Below, in pieces: positions 42,498 to 51,783 of a DNA stretch of 64,000 nt. Position 1 is the stretch's first letter. Each line of letters begins with the position of its first letter. Both the position numbers and the translations under genes were made by a program. This stretch comes from Candidatus Woesearchaeota archaeon (GTDB lineage Archaea > Nanobdellota > Nanobdellia > Woesearchaeales > GW2011-AR4), in assembly GCA_016185945.1 (NCBI GenBank), contig JACPMR010000012.1:62001-126000 (forward strand), in the 5' to 3' direction. Under the pieces are notes generated by a model. The model saw only the letters and a list, made by a program, of their open reading frames with translations. It was not told the DNA's origin and searched no databases.

Positions 42498-43244
42498 TTA
42501 TCTCAAAAATCCTGCAAAAACGCTTTTCCTTTTAGCTCTTTTTGCCTCTCTTGCAAGCTTGTCTTCCATTCTGTACTTGTTTATTTCAACATGCCCGCAG
42601 TAATCATCTTCGTAGATTATTGACATGTCCTCTATAACTAATCTTTTAGAAAACAAAGGACAATCAGTAACTAAAGTGTCTGCATAGCCACCTTCAAATC
42701 CGATATGAAAACCATACCTTAAAGAATCTCTTTTCAATTGCGAAAAATTCTCAATTGTAATTCTCTTTCCAAGCCAATCTTTCAAGCCGTCAGATGCAAT
42801 TTGCGTTATCAAGATTTCATAACCATTCTTAAGCATTTCTTCCATTACCAAGTCATGGTCTTCACCAGCATGGCTTGCGAAAGCATCAACCTTTAATGGC
42901 ATCAATGCCTTTTGTATGCTTCTTAATTGAGTTTCCTGCAATCCAACTCCGCCAAGAACAACAGCATCAATTCTCATCTTTTTCTGGTTCTTTGCTACGA
43001 TATCCTTTACAATCTCTGCTTCTTTTTCAGGGTTTGCAACCCTGCATTTCACATAGAAATGTGGAATTCCAAGCATCTTGGCTAAATCTTTTGTCAGTTC
43101 AACGGTTGCATAGTGAAACAAAAAGCAGTCCTTTCTTGTTGGCTTTACAGAAATCAAGTACTTAATGTCCCAGCCCCTGTCTTTTGCATGCTGAACTGCA
43201 AAAGTGCTGTCCTTTCCACCAGAGTAAAGAATTGCGACATCCAT
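42498..43244 (-). CDS. dph6: Dph6-like ATP-dependent diphthine-ammonia ligase
   Basis: The 248-residue PP-loop protein has AILYSGGKDSTFAVQHA, followed by GGVGLQETQLRSIQKAL and EGGYADTLVTDCPLFSKRL, the conserved Dph6 core (normally EGGEYETLV). It carries out the last step of diphthamide synthesis on elongation factor 2, an archaeal/eukaryotic modification. It is convergent with the doxX gene and divergent from the NAD genes. Confidence 0.88.
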   Translation of the reverse strand: MDVAILYSGGKDSTFAVQHAKDRGWDIKYLISVKPTRKDCFLFHYATVELTKDLAKMLGIPHFYVKCRVANPEKEAEIVKDIVAKNQKKMRIDAVVLGGVGLQETQLRSIQKALMPLKVDAFASHAGEDHDLVMEEMLKNGYEILITQIASDGLKDWLGKRITIENFSQLKRDSLRYGFHIGFEGGYADTLVTDCPLFSKRLVIEDMSIIYEDDYCGHVEINKYRMEDKLAREAKRAKRKSVFAGFLR

Positions 43245-43318
43245 AAAAAAAGGATAATTATTTTATTTATAAAGTTTTTGTTAAAAACATTTTTAAACAG
43301 CTAAAAAATCAACATATT

Positions 43319-43976
43319 ATGAACCCAAAAAATAGTATCAATAATCAAAAAAACTAAGGCAGACCTTGTTGTTTTTCCGGAGCTTTCTGTAACCGGCTAC
43401 AGCCCGCAGGATTTGTTACTAAGAAAAAATTTCATTGAACAGAACATTATTGCATTAAAAAGAATAATAAATAATACAAAAAATAAAACTGCAATTGTCG
43501 GCTTTATAGAAAAATTCAATGAGGACATCTACAATAGTGCTGCCATTATCAGAAACCAGCAGATTGTTGAAATCCATCATAAGATATGCCTGCCTAATTA
43601 CACAATTTTTGACGAGAAAAGATGGTTTAAGGAAGGCAATGAAGCAACGGTTTTTGAGTACTCAAACAAAACAATTGGCTTGAGCATCTGTGAGGATATA
43701 TGGTTCCCAGAAACAACAAAGCAGCAAAAAAACAGAAGCGCTGATTTGATAATAAATATTTCTGCTTCCCCTTACAGGAAAGGAAAAATTGAGGCAATTG
43801 AGAACGTTCTCTGGCAAAGATGGGAAGAAAATAAAGTGCCAATAATTTATGTAAATCAAGTTGGCGGGCAAGACGGGATTGTGTTTTACGGGCACAGCAT
43901 GTACTTTAAAGATGGAAAAATTGTAAACAAATGCAGGGATTTTGATGAAGATATTTTGATTGTTGATGTAAAATGA
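43319..43976 (+). CDS. Nitrilase-type glutaminase domain of NAD synthase, 5' end damaged
   Basis: The catalytic Glu (VVFPELSVTGYSP), Lys (HHKICLPNYTIFDEKRWF) and Cys (GLSICEDIWFP) are all present, as in the amidase half of glutamine-dependent NAD synthase. The track starts at 43413, but the homologous frame begins upstream at ADLVVFPEL with no start codon. A TTTTTAAAC box points to the ATG at 43319, which is out of frame and stops after 12 codons. Removing one A from the A6 run joins MNPK to IVSIIKKTKADLVVFPEL. About 15-20 residues expected at the N-terminus are missing. It overlaps nadE by 4 nt. Confidence 0.82.
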
Positions 43977-44803
43977 ACACAAAAGAAATCTACAATGCAT
44001 TGATTCTTGGAATTAGGGATTATTTCAAAAAAAATGATTTCCAAAAGGCAGTTATTGGCTTGAGTGGGGGAATTGACAGCTCTGTTGCATGTTATTTAGT
44101 TGTAAGAGCACTTGGAAGCAGAAATGTCACTGCGCTTTTGATGCCGGATTTGGGCACGACATCAAGGCAAAGCATAGAAGATGCAAAATTAATTATTAAT
44201 AAATTGAGAATACATCACCATATTATTGCAATTAACAATGCTGTTGATTATTTCAATGCCATAAACAAACAATTAAAATTCCAAAAAAACATTTACGCAA
44301 TTGCAAACGTTAAAGCAAGAGCCAGAATGACGCTTCTTTATTATTTTGCAAATTTAAACAACGCATTAGTTATAGGCACATCAGACAAATCCGAAATAGC
44401 GCTTGGCTACACTACAAAATACGGCGACAATGCAGCAGACATTTTAGTCATTGGGGATTTATGGAAAACAGAAGTTATCGAAATGGGAACATATTTGAAA
44501 GTTCCTAAATCTATATTAAAGAAAAAACCAAGCGCAGAATTGATTATAGGGCAGACAGCAGAGAAAGAGCTTGGCGCTTCTTACGAAATTCTGGACAAAA
44601 TATTGAAAATGTACATTGAAGAAGAATTGTCTCCAGAAGAAATAATAAACAAAGGCTTTAACAAAAAAATCGTCAAAAATATTGTTGAAAGAATTAGGCT
44701 AAACGAGCACAAGAGAAGAACTGCAATGCTTATCAGAGTTTCCGAGCGCTCATTTCACGGCATGGAATGGAGAATGCCGATAACTAATAAATTTAGGGGC
44801 TGA
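43973..44803 (+). CDS. nadE: NAD synthase, ammonia-dependent domain
   Basis: The 276-residue protein has the PP-loop GLSGGIDSSVACYLVV, followed by GTSDKSEIALGYTTKYGDNAADILVIGDLWKTEV and PSAELIIGQTAEKELG, typical NadE motifs. It converts deamido-NAD to NAD. The upstream overlapping nitrilase-like gene is the separate glutaminase partner, an unfused form of bacterial-type NadE. nadM follows 47 nt later with its own promoter. Confidence 0.95.
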   Translation: MNTKEIYNALILGIRDYFKKNDFQKAVIGLSGGIDSSVACYLVVRALGSRNVTALLMPDLGTTSRQSIEDAKLIINKLRIHHHIIAINNAVDYFNAINKQLKFQKNIYAIANVKARARMTLLYYFANLNNALVIGTSDKSEIALGYTTKYGDNAADILVIGDLWKTEVIEMGTYLKVPKSILKKKPSAELIIGQTAEKELGASYEILDKILKMYIEEELSPEEIINKGFNKKIVKNIVERIRLNEHKRRTAMLIRVSERSFHGMEWRMPITNKFRG

Positions 44804-44850
44804 TTTAATATAAAATAACCTTTATATACTACTCATTAAACATTCTTTAT

Positions 44851-45360
44851 ATGCACCGTGCCCTCTTCATAGGAAGATTCCAGCCATTTCACAATGCCCA
44901 CTTAATTGACGTGCAGAAAGTTCTGAAAGAAGTTGATGAAGTTATAATTGCAATTGGCAGTTCTCGGGAAAAGGACACTCTGGAGAACCCTTTCAGCTAT
45001 AATGAAAGGAAAAAAATGATTGAGGCAGCTTTGAAAAAAGCCAAAATCAAAAAATACGAGATTTATCCGGTGCCTGACTTGTACAACGACAGGAAATGGG
45101 TAGAATACATAAAGAAAAACCTGCCAAGATACGAATTTGTTTATTCTGGCAACCTCTGGACTTTGAAGTGCTTCAAAAAATATGATTCCAAAGTCAGGAA
45201 AATCAGGCTAATTAAGGGAATCAACAGCACAAAGATAAGGGATATGATGATAAAGGGCAAAGAATGGCAGAAATTAGTGCCAAAGGAAATTGTTGATTAT
45301 ATTAGAAAAACCAAGGGTGTGGAAAGGGTTAAAAGTATTCATAAACCTATTTTTTCTTGA
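44851..45360 (+). CDS. nadM: Archaeal NMN adenylyltransferase
   Basis: The 169-residue protein has ALFIGRFQPFHNAHLIDVQKVL, with the HxxH nucleotidyltransferase site, followed by IAIGSSREKDTLENPFSYNERKKMIEAAL, YEIYPVPDLYNDRKWVEYIKKNLP and ISSTxIR-like GINSTKIRDMM. This matches NadM. It joins NMN or NaMN and ATP to make NAD or its deamido form for NadE. The TTTATATACT box is centred 26 nt from the ATG. It converges on a DUF3368 toxin gene with a 14-nt overlap. Confidence 0.95.
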   Translation: MHRALFIGRFQPFHNAHLIDVQKVLKEVDEVIIAIGSSREKDTLENPFSYNERKKMIEAALKKAKIKKYEIYPVPDLYNDRKWVEYIKKNLPRYEFVYSGNLWTLKCFKKYDSKVRKIRLIKGINSTKIRDMMIKGKEWQKLVPKEIVDYIRKTKGVERVKSIHKPIFS

Positions 45361-45868
45361 TTTTACCAAGTAAATCCCAAAATTCAAGCAGAACTTTAGT
45401 GCTAAACCTATATTTTGAATTTTCCATTTCATTTATAAAATTATTTATTTCTTCCTTGTCAATTAAACCTTCTCTGTAAGCTATTAATAACACTCTTAGA
45501 GAGCCTATAGTTTTTATCCCAAATGCCTTTGCTGCCTCTCTTGCAGCTATTTCATCTATTATAATTTCTTTCTTATTAAGCTGCAATGCTAAAGCAATAG
45601 TTTCAGCTTCACCAATGTCGATGTTATAAATCAATTGAATCCTAGAAGCCGTATCAAAGAATTTAGGCGCGAGCGTGAAAATGTTGATATTCTTATCGTC
45701 AATGTGTTCCTTGACAACGAGAGCATCCCTAAGATTTTGTTCTACGCCCTTTAATACAACTTCCCTATAAACTTCATTCGTTATTTCTATTTTTTTATAT
45801 AAATTTTTAAGAATATCTATCCTATTTAATTTGCCAAAAATAATCAACGGAGAAGCATTTACAATCAA
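45347..45868 (-). CDS. PIN-like (DUF3368) toxin
   Basis: The 173-residue protein has an N-terminal NASPLIIFGKLNRIDIL and acidic residues in GEAETIALALQ and IIIDEIAAREAAKAFG, matching DUF3368 PIN-like nucleases. It overlaps the upstream UPF0175-like gene by 4 nt (ATGA). The pair looks like a type II toxin-antitoxin system, with the nuclease as toxin. Confidence 0.85.
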   Translation of the reverse strand: MIVNASPLIIFGKLNRIDILKNLYKKIEITNEVYREVVLKGVEQNLRDALVVKEHIDDKNINIFTLAPKFFDTASRIQLIYNIDIGEAETIALALQLNKKEIIIDEIAAREAAKAFGIKTIGSLRVLLIAYREGLIDKEEINNFINEMENSKYRFSTKVLLEFWDLLGKIKKK

Positions 45869-46164
45869 ATCAATCCCTCAAAATCTTCTCTTAACTCTTT
45901 CAACCCATAATGGAAATCAATACCTTTTTGGACTAAAATATCTAGAAACTTTGATAGAGGTACATCAGCCATTCTTGCGGCTTTCCAAGCTGTTGCTTCA
46001 TTGTTCCTGAATTTTTCAAGAGCTATCTCTAATTTTTTTTCTTTTATGCCCTTTTCAAGCACTTCCCTTAATACATTAGATTTTGTTTTTTTCTCTAGCT
46101 TTGAAATTTCATTAATTTCTTTTAGCTCTTCCTTGTCTATTCTCACAGATACTGTTTCAGCCAT
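45865..46164 (-). CDS. UPF0175-like antitoxin
   Basis: The 99-residue protein has an N-terminal ribbon-helix-helix-like strand TVSVRIDKEELKEINEISK and then the UPF0175 core ALEKFRNNEATAWKAARMADVPLSKFLDIL. It is the usual partner of DUF3368 toxins. A CCGCAACCTTTATATACAAG promoter sits with its TATA centre 26-28 nt before the ATG. Confidence 0.88.
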   Translation of the reverse strand: MAETVSVRIDKEELKEINEISKLEKKTKSNVLREVLEKGIKEKKLEIALEKFRNNEATAWKAARMADVPLSKFLDILVQKGIDFHYGLKELREDFEGLI

Positions 46165-46208
46165 ATTGTATACAAATGTGGTAACTTGTATATAAAGGTT
46201 GCGGTTTT

Positions 46209-47321
46209 TTAACCAAACATCCCCTTAAACAAACCCTTCTTCCCGCCTTCCTCCTCAAAATCTTCCAATAATTGCTTCTGTTTTTTGGTCAATTTCTCCG
46301 GCACAGTTATGTAAACCTCAACATGCTCGTCCCCAGCATGATGCGAATGCAAGTCAGGGATTCCAAGCCCTTTCATCCTGAAGACAGTATTGCTTTGGGT
46401 GCCTGCTGGAATCTTCAATGTGGCTTTTCCTTTCAAGGTTGGAACTTCAATTGAACCACCAAGCGCTGCTGTTGTGAAGGGGATTGGAAATTTGGCATAA
46501 ACATCATTGCCATGCCTTTCAAAAATCTTGTGAGGCTTGACATGGATCACAATGTACAAATCTCCAGAAGGCATGCCTGCTTCTCCTGCCTCACCTTCGC
46601 CTTGAATCCTCAAATTTGTGCCGTCAACAGCGCCTTCTGGAATCTTGACTTCAATCTTTCTTGTTTTTCTCACAGCACCTCTGCCATCACATTCTCTGCA
46701 TTCATTCTTTATGTATTTACCTTGTCCTCTGCATTTCCTGCATGTTGTAGTTGTGGAGAATAATCCAAAAGGGGTTCTTTGCGTGCGAGTTGTTACACCT
46801 CTACCATGGCATTCATCACAATTTACAATATCGGATTTGCTTTCAGCGCCTGTTCCGTGGCATTTTGGGCATTCCTCATTTCTTGGAATTTCAATTGTTT
46901 TTTTCGCTCCAAAGGCAGCATCCTCAAGCTCAGTTTCCAAATCGTACCTTAAATCAGAGCCACGCTGCCTTCTTCTTGTCCTAGGGCCATAGCTTCCGCC
47001 AAAGAATGTCTCGAATATCCTGTCAAAGTCAAACCCAAACCCTCCAATGTCAGACATGAAGTCGGAATAGTCAAATCCCTCAAACCCCCCAAACTGCTCT
47101 GCAGTTTTGCCGTACCTGTCATATTGGGCTTTTTTAGCGTCGTCACTCAGGACAGCAGCAGCCTCGTTTATCTCCTTGAACTTTTCAGCGGCATCCGAAC
47201 TTTTATTTAAGTCAGGATGATACTGCTTTGCCAATTTCTTGTAAGCTGCCTTTATATCGTCCTTTGTCGAATTCTTGCTTACGCCTAAAACTTTATAGTA
47301 ATCTTTGTCTTTTGCTGGCAT
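46209..47321 (-). CDS. dnaJ: DnaJ/Hsp40 co-chaperone
   Basis: The 370-residue protein has a J domain ([20 protein letters not shown]...KQYHPDLNK with HPD), a Gly/Phe-rich region (about 78-110), four zinc motifs ([32 protein letters not shown]) and the C-terminal substrate-binding domains. It is a full-length type I DnaJ partner for DnaK/GrpE at 49.8-52.6 kb. It is followed directly by a YkgJ-like gene on the same strand. Confidence 0.96.
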   Translation of the reverse strand: MPAKDKDYYKVLGVSKNSTKDDIKAAYKKLAKQYHPDLNKSSDAAEKFKEINEAAAVLSDDAKKAQYDRYGKTAEQFGGFEGFDYSDFMSDIGGFGFDFDRIFETFFGGSYGPRTRRRQRGSDLRYDLETELEDAAFGAKKTIEIPRNEECPKCHGTGAESKSDIVNCDECHGRGVTTRTQRTPFGLFSTTTTCRKCRGQGKYIKNECRECDGRGAVRKTRKIEVKIPEGAVDGTNLRIQGEGEAGEAGMPSGDLYIVIHVKPHKIFERHGNDVYAKFPIPFTTAALGGSIEVPTLKGKATLKIPAGTQSNTVFRMKGLGIPDLHSHHAGDEHVEVYITVPEKLTKKQKQLLEDFEEEGGKKGLFKGMFG

Positions 47322-47322
47322 T

Positions 47323-47853
47323 TTATTTCAAAATTCCATAATTCAATATCTTTCTTAGTTTTTCTTTATCAGGAACTAAATTTTCCAATTCTGCGCCTGG
47401 AATTACTTTGCCTCCGCTTTTGATGTAGTTTGCATACTGCCTTATGCTTTCTGCATCGTTTGTGTCAATGACATGGTTAACCATGAACCACACGCTTAAA
47501 TCCTCCCCATAGTCCTTGCATTGTATTGAAGTCTTGCACTCCAACGGCTTTACAGGATGGATTGTGCAGCCCTTTTCATCGTCGAAAAAAACGCATCTTC
47601 CATATGGCTTGCCTTGCTCCCTTATTAGTTTCGGGCGCAAAACTTTTTTGTTGAATAATTCAACCTCTTCCAAAAAATGATTTTTCAGCTCTTCTTCTTT
47701 AACTTCTAAAAATCCTGCAATGTTTTTTACATCATTACCAGCCAAAGAGCCGGAGCCGTACTTGCAGCCATGGTTGCAGGCATTGCAACGACATGGCGCT
47801 GCTAATTTCAACACTTCTTTTAATGGGGTGTTTTTATTAATCAAATTAATCAA
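47323..47853 (-). CDS. YkgJ-like CxxCxxC zinc/Fe-S cluster protein
   Basis: The product is about 176 residues with a likely TTG start near 47853; the track start (47916) lies inside a repeat element and its first residues are element sequence. The cysteines are [10 protein letters not shown] at the N-terminal end, then [28 protein letters not shown], the YkgJ family pattern. It probably binds zinc or an Fe-S cluster; the function is unknown. It is just upstream of dnaJ (1 nt). Confidence 0.82.
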   Translation of the reverse strand: MINLINKNTPLKEVLKLAAPCRCNACNHGCKYGSGSLAGNDVKNIAGFLEVKEEELKNHFLEEVELFNKKVLRPKLIREQGKPYGRCVFFDDEKGCTIHPVKPLECKTSIQCKDYGEDLSVWFMVNHVIDTNDAESIRQYANYIKSGGKVIPGAELENLVPDKEKLRKILNYGILK

Positions 47854-47892
47854 ACTCTTTTTAACAATATTTTTGATAATTTTAATAACATA

Positions 47893-48050
47893 ATTCAATC
47901 CGTCGCTTCGCGACAATATTTACTGCTCGCTCCTCACTTCCCCGCCAATCGTTCGGAGCTCGCCTATTTATTGAAATAGTCAGGCTTACTGTCCTGAGCT
48001 GGGCTCCTTTTCCACCTTTAGAGATGCTGGGAAGCGACGTGCTTGATTAA
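47893..48050 (+). repeat. Modular intergenic hairpin element, type A, copy 8
   Basis: It begins ATTCAATCC. The 5' hairpin is GTCGC-TTC-GCGAC, with CGTCGCTT also complementary to the 3' AAGCGACG (8 bp). The central stem GCTCC...GGAGC lies between CTC and TCGCC around CCGCCA. The type A end is CTGTCCTGAGCTGGGCTCC...CTGGGAAGCGACG. It lies between the HD gene and the YkgJ-like gene. Confidence 0.85.
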
Positions 48051-48081
48051 ATTTATTGTCGGATTTTTATATTGTTGTACC

Positions 48082-48576
48082 TTAATCTATCTTTTTATCT
48101 CCCAATAATTCATATTCTATTTTTTTAGTAAATTGAACTTCGTTTTCTACATCTTCCTTTTTATACCTTTCCCTTATGTAGGAGAACCTCTCGTCAACGC
48201 TTACTATCTTATCGCCTTTTACCCTTTTGTCTGCGTAAAAAACAATCTTTTCCTCCCATGATTTGGGCTCGAACTCTTCCTTTTTGATATGAACAAGCCC
48301 ATGCTTTTTGATTATCAAGGCAACTTCCGGAAACCCAAGCGATTTGACAAGCTCGTAACCATCAAGAATATGGTCTTCAGAATTGACTTTTTTAATGTCA
48401 TGCAGCAATGCGCCTGCTGCAATCAAATCCCTATTGACATTAATGCCTCTTTTTTCAAGCAAATCGCAAACCTTCATTGAGAAGTCATGAACTGCCTTGA
48501 GATGTGCGATTACATTGTCAGGAACATTCTGCTCTTTCAGTATTTTCAGGCATTCTTCGCGAGTGGGGATTATCAT
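48082..48576 (-). CDS. HD-domain phosphohydrolase
   Basis: The 164-residue protein has His/Asp metal motifs HLKAVHDFSMKV, AAGALLHDIKKV, IKKHGLVH and DKRVKGDKIVSVDERF, the HD-superfamily pattern. Small proteins like this are phosphohydrolases acting on nucleotides or related compounds; the substrate is not known. The promoter shares an AT-rich box with the divergent candidate RNA at 48622. Confidence 0.85.
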   Translation of the reverse strand: MIIPTREECLKILKEQNVPDNVIAHLKAVHDFSMKVCDLLEKRGINVNRDLIAAGALLHDIKKVNSEDHILDGYELVKSLGFPEVALIIKKHGLVHIKKEEFEPKSWEEKIVFYADKRVKGDKIVSVDERFSYIRERYKKEDVENEVQFTKKIEYELLGDKKID

Positions 48577-48621
48577 GTTAAAAACGAAATATATTTATAT
48601 TACTTTGTTTTATACACATAT

Positions 48622-48736
48622 ATCATATCTTGATGGTGTCTTGACTAATCCCATGCTGGTGGCTCTTTTGAGCAGGAACTTGGGTGCAGGCAAGTCTTGG
48701 CCAAAGCCCCCATCAGATATGACTTAATAATTCTTT
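48622..48736 (+). ncRNA. Candidate structured ncRNA
   Basis: TCATATCTTGATGG (48623-48636) pairs with CCATCAGATATGA (48710-48722) with one bulge. Inside are GACT/AGTC, CCCA/TGGG and a GCTC-TTTT-GAGC hairpin. An AT-rich box centred near 48596 lies 26 nt before the first stem base, and a T6 tract follows at 48731-48736. The 3' arm overlaps the last codons of the opposite-strand gene. It matches no RNA class I know (not tRNA, SRP, 5S or RNase P). Confidence 0.45.
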
Positions 48737-49162
48737 TTTGCTAATTATTCTGTCAGACTTTATTTCTTTATTATGCACTTTTTTAGCAATTTCATGCGCT
48801 CTAGATTTTTTGCCTATTTCCTTAATCCTCAAATCTCTTTTGTCAAATTTAGGGTTGATTTTCCATATTAAGTTTAGCAAAATCCCTTTTACGTCATTTT
48901 CTCTGCCGCTAAATTCGTTGTCGATTGTTATTATCACATCTTCTTTTATCATATCCTTGAGTAAGTAAAATAATCCTGAACAAAATAGTTTTATTTTGAA
49001 AATTACCTTATTCTTCTGCTTCCCATATAACTCCTTGAATACTTCTCTTTTTACACTATTTGAAATTAAAATTGAATAATACTTTTCATTGCTGTATGCT
49101 AAAATTGTATCACCGTTTGTGTCATCAATTTTAATGCTTTGGTCAATTTCGATGTAGTTCAT
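48713..49162 (-). CDS. Hypothetical protein, possibly RNase H-fold
   Basis: The 149-residue protein has an IDQSIKIDDTNGDTILAYSNEKYYSILI strand pattern at the N-terminus and later VIITIDNEFSGRENDVKGIL. Spaced acidic residues on beta strands hint at an RNase H-like fold, but I cannot name the family. It overlaps the candidate ncRNA at its 3' end. Confidence 0.6.
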   Translation of the reverse strand: MNYIEIDQSIKIDDTNGDTILAYSNEKYYSILISNSVKREVFKELYGKQKNKVIFKIKLFCSGLFYLLKDMIKEDVIITIDNEFSGRENDVKGILLNLIWKINPKFDKRDLRIKEIGKKSRAHEIAKKVHNKEIKSDRIISKKELLSHI

Positions 49163-49260
49163 TGCCCAATTAGTTGCGATTAAGTTTTTAAGGGCTTTGA
49201 TTTGAGAAGAATTTTATTCTCTTCAGTTTTAATGAGGAAATGCATGTATGTTCACGTCTA

Positions 49261-49443
49261 TTATAATGTGGCATATTCAATAGCAGCTATGATACCCGCT
49301 CTTTTAACTCCATACTCCCTTTCTATTTCTTCATAGCCCATCCCGCCAACCAAGCTGCCAAGAATTACATCTACAGGCACTCTAGTACCTTTTATCACAG
49401 GCTTTCCATGCATTGTCTTTGGATTAGTTGTTATTCTTTCCAT
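49261..49443 (-). CDS. DUF433-family protein
   Basis: The product is about 60 residues from the ATG at 49443, behind AAGGTGAT. The sequence ERITTNPKTMHGKPVIKGTRVPVDVILGSL is the DUF433 signature, a helical DNA-binding fold usually encoded beside a DUF5615 PIN-like toxin. No such toxin gene is visible here, so it may be an orphan antitoxin. Confidence 0.88.
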   Translation of the reverse strand: MERITTNPKTMHGKPVIKGTRVPVDVILGSLVGGMGYEEIEREYGVKRAGIIAAIEYATL

Positions 49444-49538
49444 TTTTATCACCTTGATTCTTCATTTGATTGTTTATAAAGGTATTGGTGGGGGTTTTGA
49501 AATTATTTGACATTGGTTGTGAGTGTTGAGTATCATTA

Positions 49539-49796
49539 TCACTTATTTCCTTTTTTCATTTCTTCAATAGATTTAACAACTTTCAAAGAGCAATCTCTGC
49601 ATAAAAATGTTGTGACTTTTGTATCTTGAGATGACCAATAACTAAACTCCGCTACAAAATTTATATCCAACTCCTCCTGAATCCTACTCTTATTAAAAAA
49701 GAATTTTTTAATGCTAGTTAAGAAATTATCTTTTATTTCTGGATCCGCCATGGTTTCTCCACATATATGGCATATTCCCCATTTAATTGTAACCAT
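49539..49796 (-). CDS. Small zinc-finger hypothetical protein
   Basis: The 85-residue protein has two Cys pairs, CHICGE near the N-terminus and CRDC near residue 70, suitable for one zinc site. There is no recognised family. It lies downstream of dnaK on the same strand (44 nt), possibly in the same transcript. Confidence 0.65.
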   Translation of the reverse strand: MVTIKWGICHICGETMADPEIKDNFLTSIKKFFFNKSRIQEELDINFVAEFSYWSSQDTKVTTFLCRDCSLKVVKSIEEMKKGNK

Positions 49797-49840
49797 TTTT
49801 TATCATCCTCTTTCAACATTAACAATATCAAACAAAAAAA

Positions 49841-51733
49841 TCATTTCTTCTTCCCCTTCTTCTCCTCATCCTTCACTTCATAGTCAGCATCTACAACATT
49901 ATCATCCTTTTTTGGTTTTTTTTCTTCTGTTTCTTCACTTGTTTGCTGCCCATGTTCTTGTTTATATTGCTGCCCTGCTTTCTGGTACAATTCAGTTGAC
50001 ATTCTCTGGACAAGTTCATTCACTTCATCCATCTTCCTCTTGATTGCATCAACGTCTTTCTGCTGCGGCTTCAATAACTCCTTCAATTCAAGTATCTTGC
50101 CCTTCACTTCTTCAATTTCTTTGCCTGGGACTTTGCCTTCAAAGTCCTTGAATAATTTTTCTGTTGAATACACTACGTTATCAGCTTGGTTGATTGTTTC
50201 AATCTCTTCCTTTCTTTTCCTGTCAACATCAGCAAACTCCTCTGCCTGCTTTCTCATCTTTTCAATCTCTTCTTCACTTAATTTCTGGGAAGCAGTTATC
50301 CTTATGCTTTGTTCTTTTCCAGTTCCCAAGTCCTTTGCATTGACATGCAATATTCCGTTTGCATCAATGTCAAAAGCAACCTCAATCTGGGGGATTCCTC
50401 TAGGAGCAGGCGGTATTCCTATCAAGTCAAACTGCCCCAGCAATTTGTTGTCGGCAAACATTGGCCTTTCTCCCTGCCCTACCCTTATAGTTACTGCAGT
50501 TTGGCTGTCAGCAGCTGTGCTGAATACCTGCTGCTTCTTTGTCGGAATTGTGGTGTTTCTTTCAATCAGCTTAGTAAACACCCCTCCCAATGTTTCAATC
50601 CCAAGGCTAAGCGGTGTCACATCAAGCAGCAAGATGTCCTTTACCTCGCCTGCAAGCACTCCTGCCTGAACAGCAGCACCCATTGCAACACACTCCATTG
50701 GATCAACTCCCCTTTCAGCCGGCTTTCCTATATAGTCCTCTACAAACTTCCTTACAATAGGCATTCTTGTTGGCCCGCCTACAAGGATTATCTTGTTAAT
50801 TTGATTGACAGATAATTTAGTATCCTTGATTGCCTGCTCCAATGGATGCCTGCATCTCTTGATTATCGGCTCAATCAGCTGCTCAAGCTTTGCTCTTGTC
50901 AATTTCATTGTTAAATGCTTTGGCCCTTCGTCTGTTGCTGTTATGAAAGGCAGGTTAATGTCAGTTTCAAAGACAGTAGAAAGCTCAATCTTTGCCTTTT
51001 CAGCTGCCTCTCTTAACCTTTGCATTGCTGTCTTGTCCTTGCTTAAGTCAATGCCTTCTGTCTTCTTGAACTCGGAAGCAAGGTAATCAACCAAATTTTG
51101 GTCCATGTCAGTTCCGCCAAGCTGGGTGTCTCCAGATGTAGACAACACTTGGAAAACCCCATCGCCAAACTCCATTATTGTAACGTCCAAAGTTCCCCCG
51201 CCCAAATCAAATACAAGAATCTTAAGCTGCTTATCCTGCTTGTCTATGCCATAAGCCATTGAAGCGGATGTTGGCTCATTGACTATTCTTACAACTTCAA
51301 GTCCTGCAATCTCTCCTGCATCCTTTGTTGCCTGCCTCTGGTTGTCGTCAAAATAAGCAGGGACTGTAATCACTGCTTTGTTTATTTTCTCTCCCAAAAA
51401 TTCCTCTGAATCTTTTTTTATTTTTTGAAGAATGAATGCAGATATTTGTTGTGGTGTATACTCTTTGCCGTCAATCACGTACTTGTGCGTAGTGCCCATC
51501 TTTCGCTTTGCAGCCATTATTGTTTTTTCAGGATTGGAAACTGCCTGCCTTCTGGCCGGCTCTCCTACTAAAACTTGCCCGTCTTTTGTGAATGCAACTA
51601 CGCTTGGAAACGCCTTTCCATATGCAGTTGTGCCCTCTGCGCTGGGAATTATAGTTGGCTTTCCTGCCTGCAAAACTGCAGCTGCGCTGTTGCTTGTACC
51701 CAAATCAATTCCAATGATTTTTTCCTTTGCCAT
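49841..51733 (-). CDS. dnaK: DnaK/Hsp70 chaperone
   Basis: The 630-residue protein has [46 protein letters not shown], the [14 protein letters not shown] linker region and the substrate-binding domain, ending in a charged Lys/Glu-rich tail with DADYEVKD. It is a full-length bacterial-type Hsp70, as found in many archaea through transfer. grpE lies upstream on the same strand, separated by the longest type A element. Confidence 0.97.
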   Translation of the reverse strand: MAKEKIIGIDLGTSNSAAAVLQAGKPTIIPSAEGTTAYGKAFPSVVAFTKDGQVLVGEPARRQAVSNPEKTIMAAKRKMGTTHKYVIDGKEYTPQQISAFILQKIKKDSEEFLGEKINKAVITVPAYFDDNQRQATKDAGEIAGLEVVRIVNEPTSASMAYGIDKQDKQLKILVFDLGGGTLDVTIMEFGDGVFQVLSTSGDTQLGGTDMDQNLVDYLASEFKKTEGIDLSKDKTAMQRLREAAEKAKIELSTVFETDINLPFITATDEGPKHLTMKLTRAKLEQLIEPIIKRCRHPLEQAIKDTKLSVNQINKIILVGGPTRMPIVRKFVEDYIGKPAERGVDPMECVAMGAAVQAGVLAGEVKDILLLDVTPLSLGIETLGGVFTKLIERNTTIPTKKQQVFSTAADSQTAVTIRVGQGERPMFADNKLLGQFDLIGIPPAPRGIPQIEVAFDIDANGILHVNAKDLGTGKEQSIRITASQKLSEEEIEKMRKQAEEFADVDRKRKEEIETINQADNVVYSTEKLFKDFEGKVPGKEIEEVKGKILELKELLKPQQKDVDAIKRKMDEVNELVQRMSTELYQKAGQQYKQEHGQQTSEETEEKKPKKDDNVVDADYEVKDEEKKGKKK

Positions 51734-51783
51734 TTTGAGTTCCTCCTTAAATGTTAATTTTTATTTTTATAAAATTTTTAATT

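Noticed and set aside
48622-48736. SRP RNA, 5S rRNA or tRNA
   Set aside because: It lacks the GGAAG/AGC SRP asymmetric loop, 5S conserved motifs and any TTCRA T-loop.
50040-50669. Plus-strand ORF of 209 residues opposite dnaK
   Set aside because: It is an antisense shadow of a strongly conserved gene with no family features.
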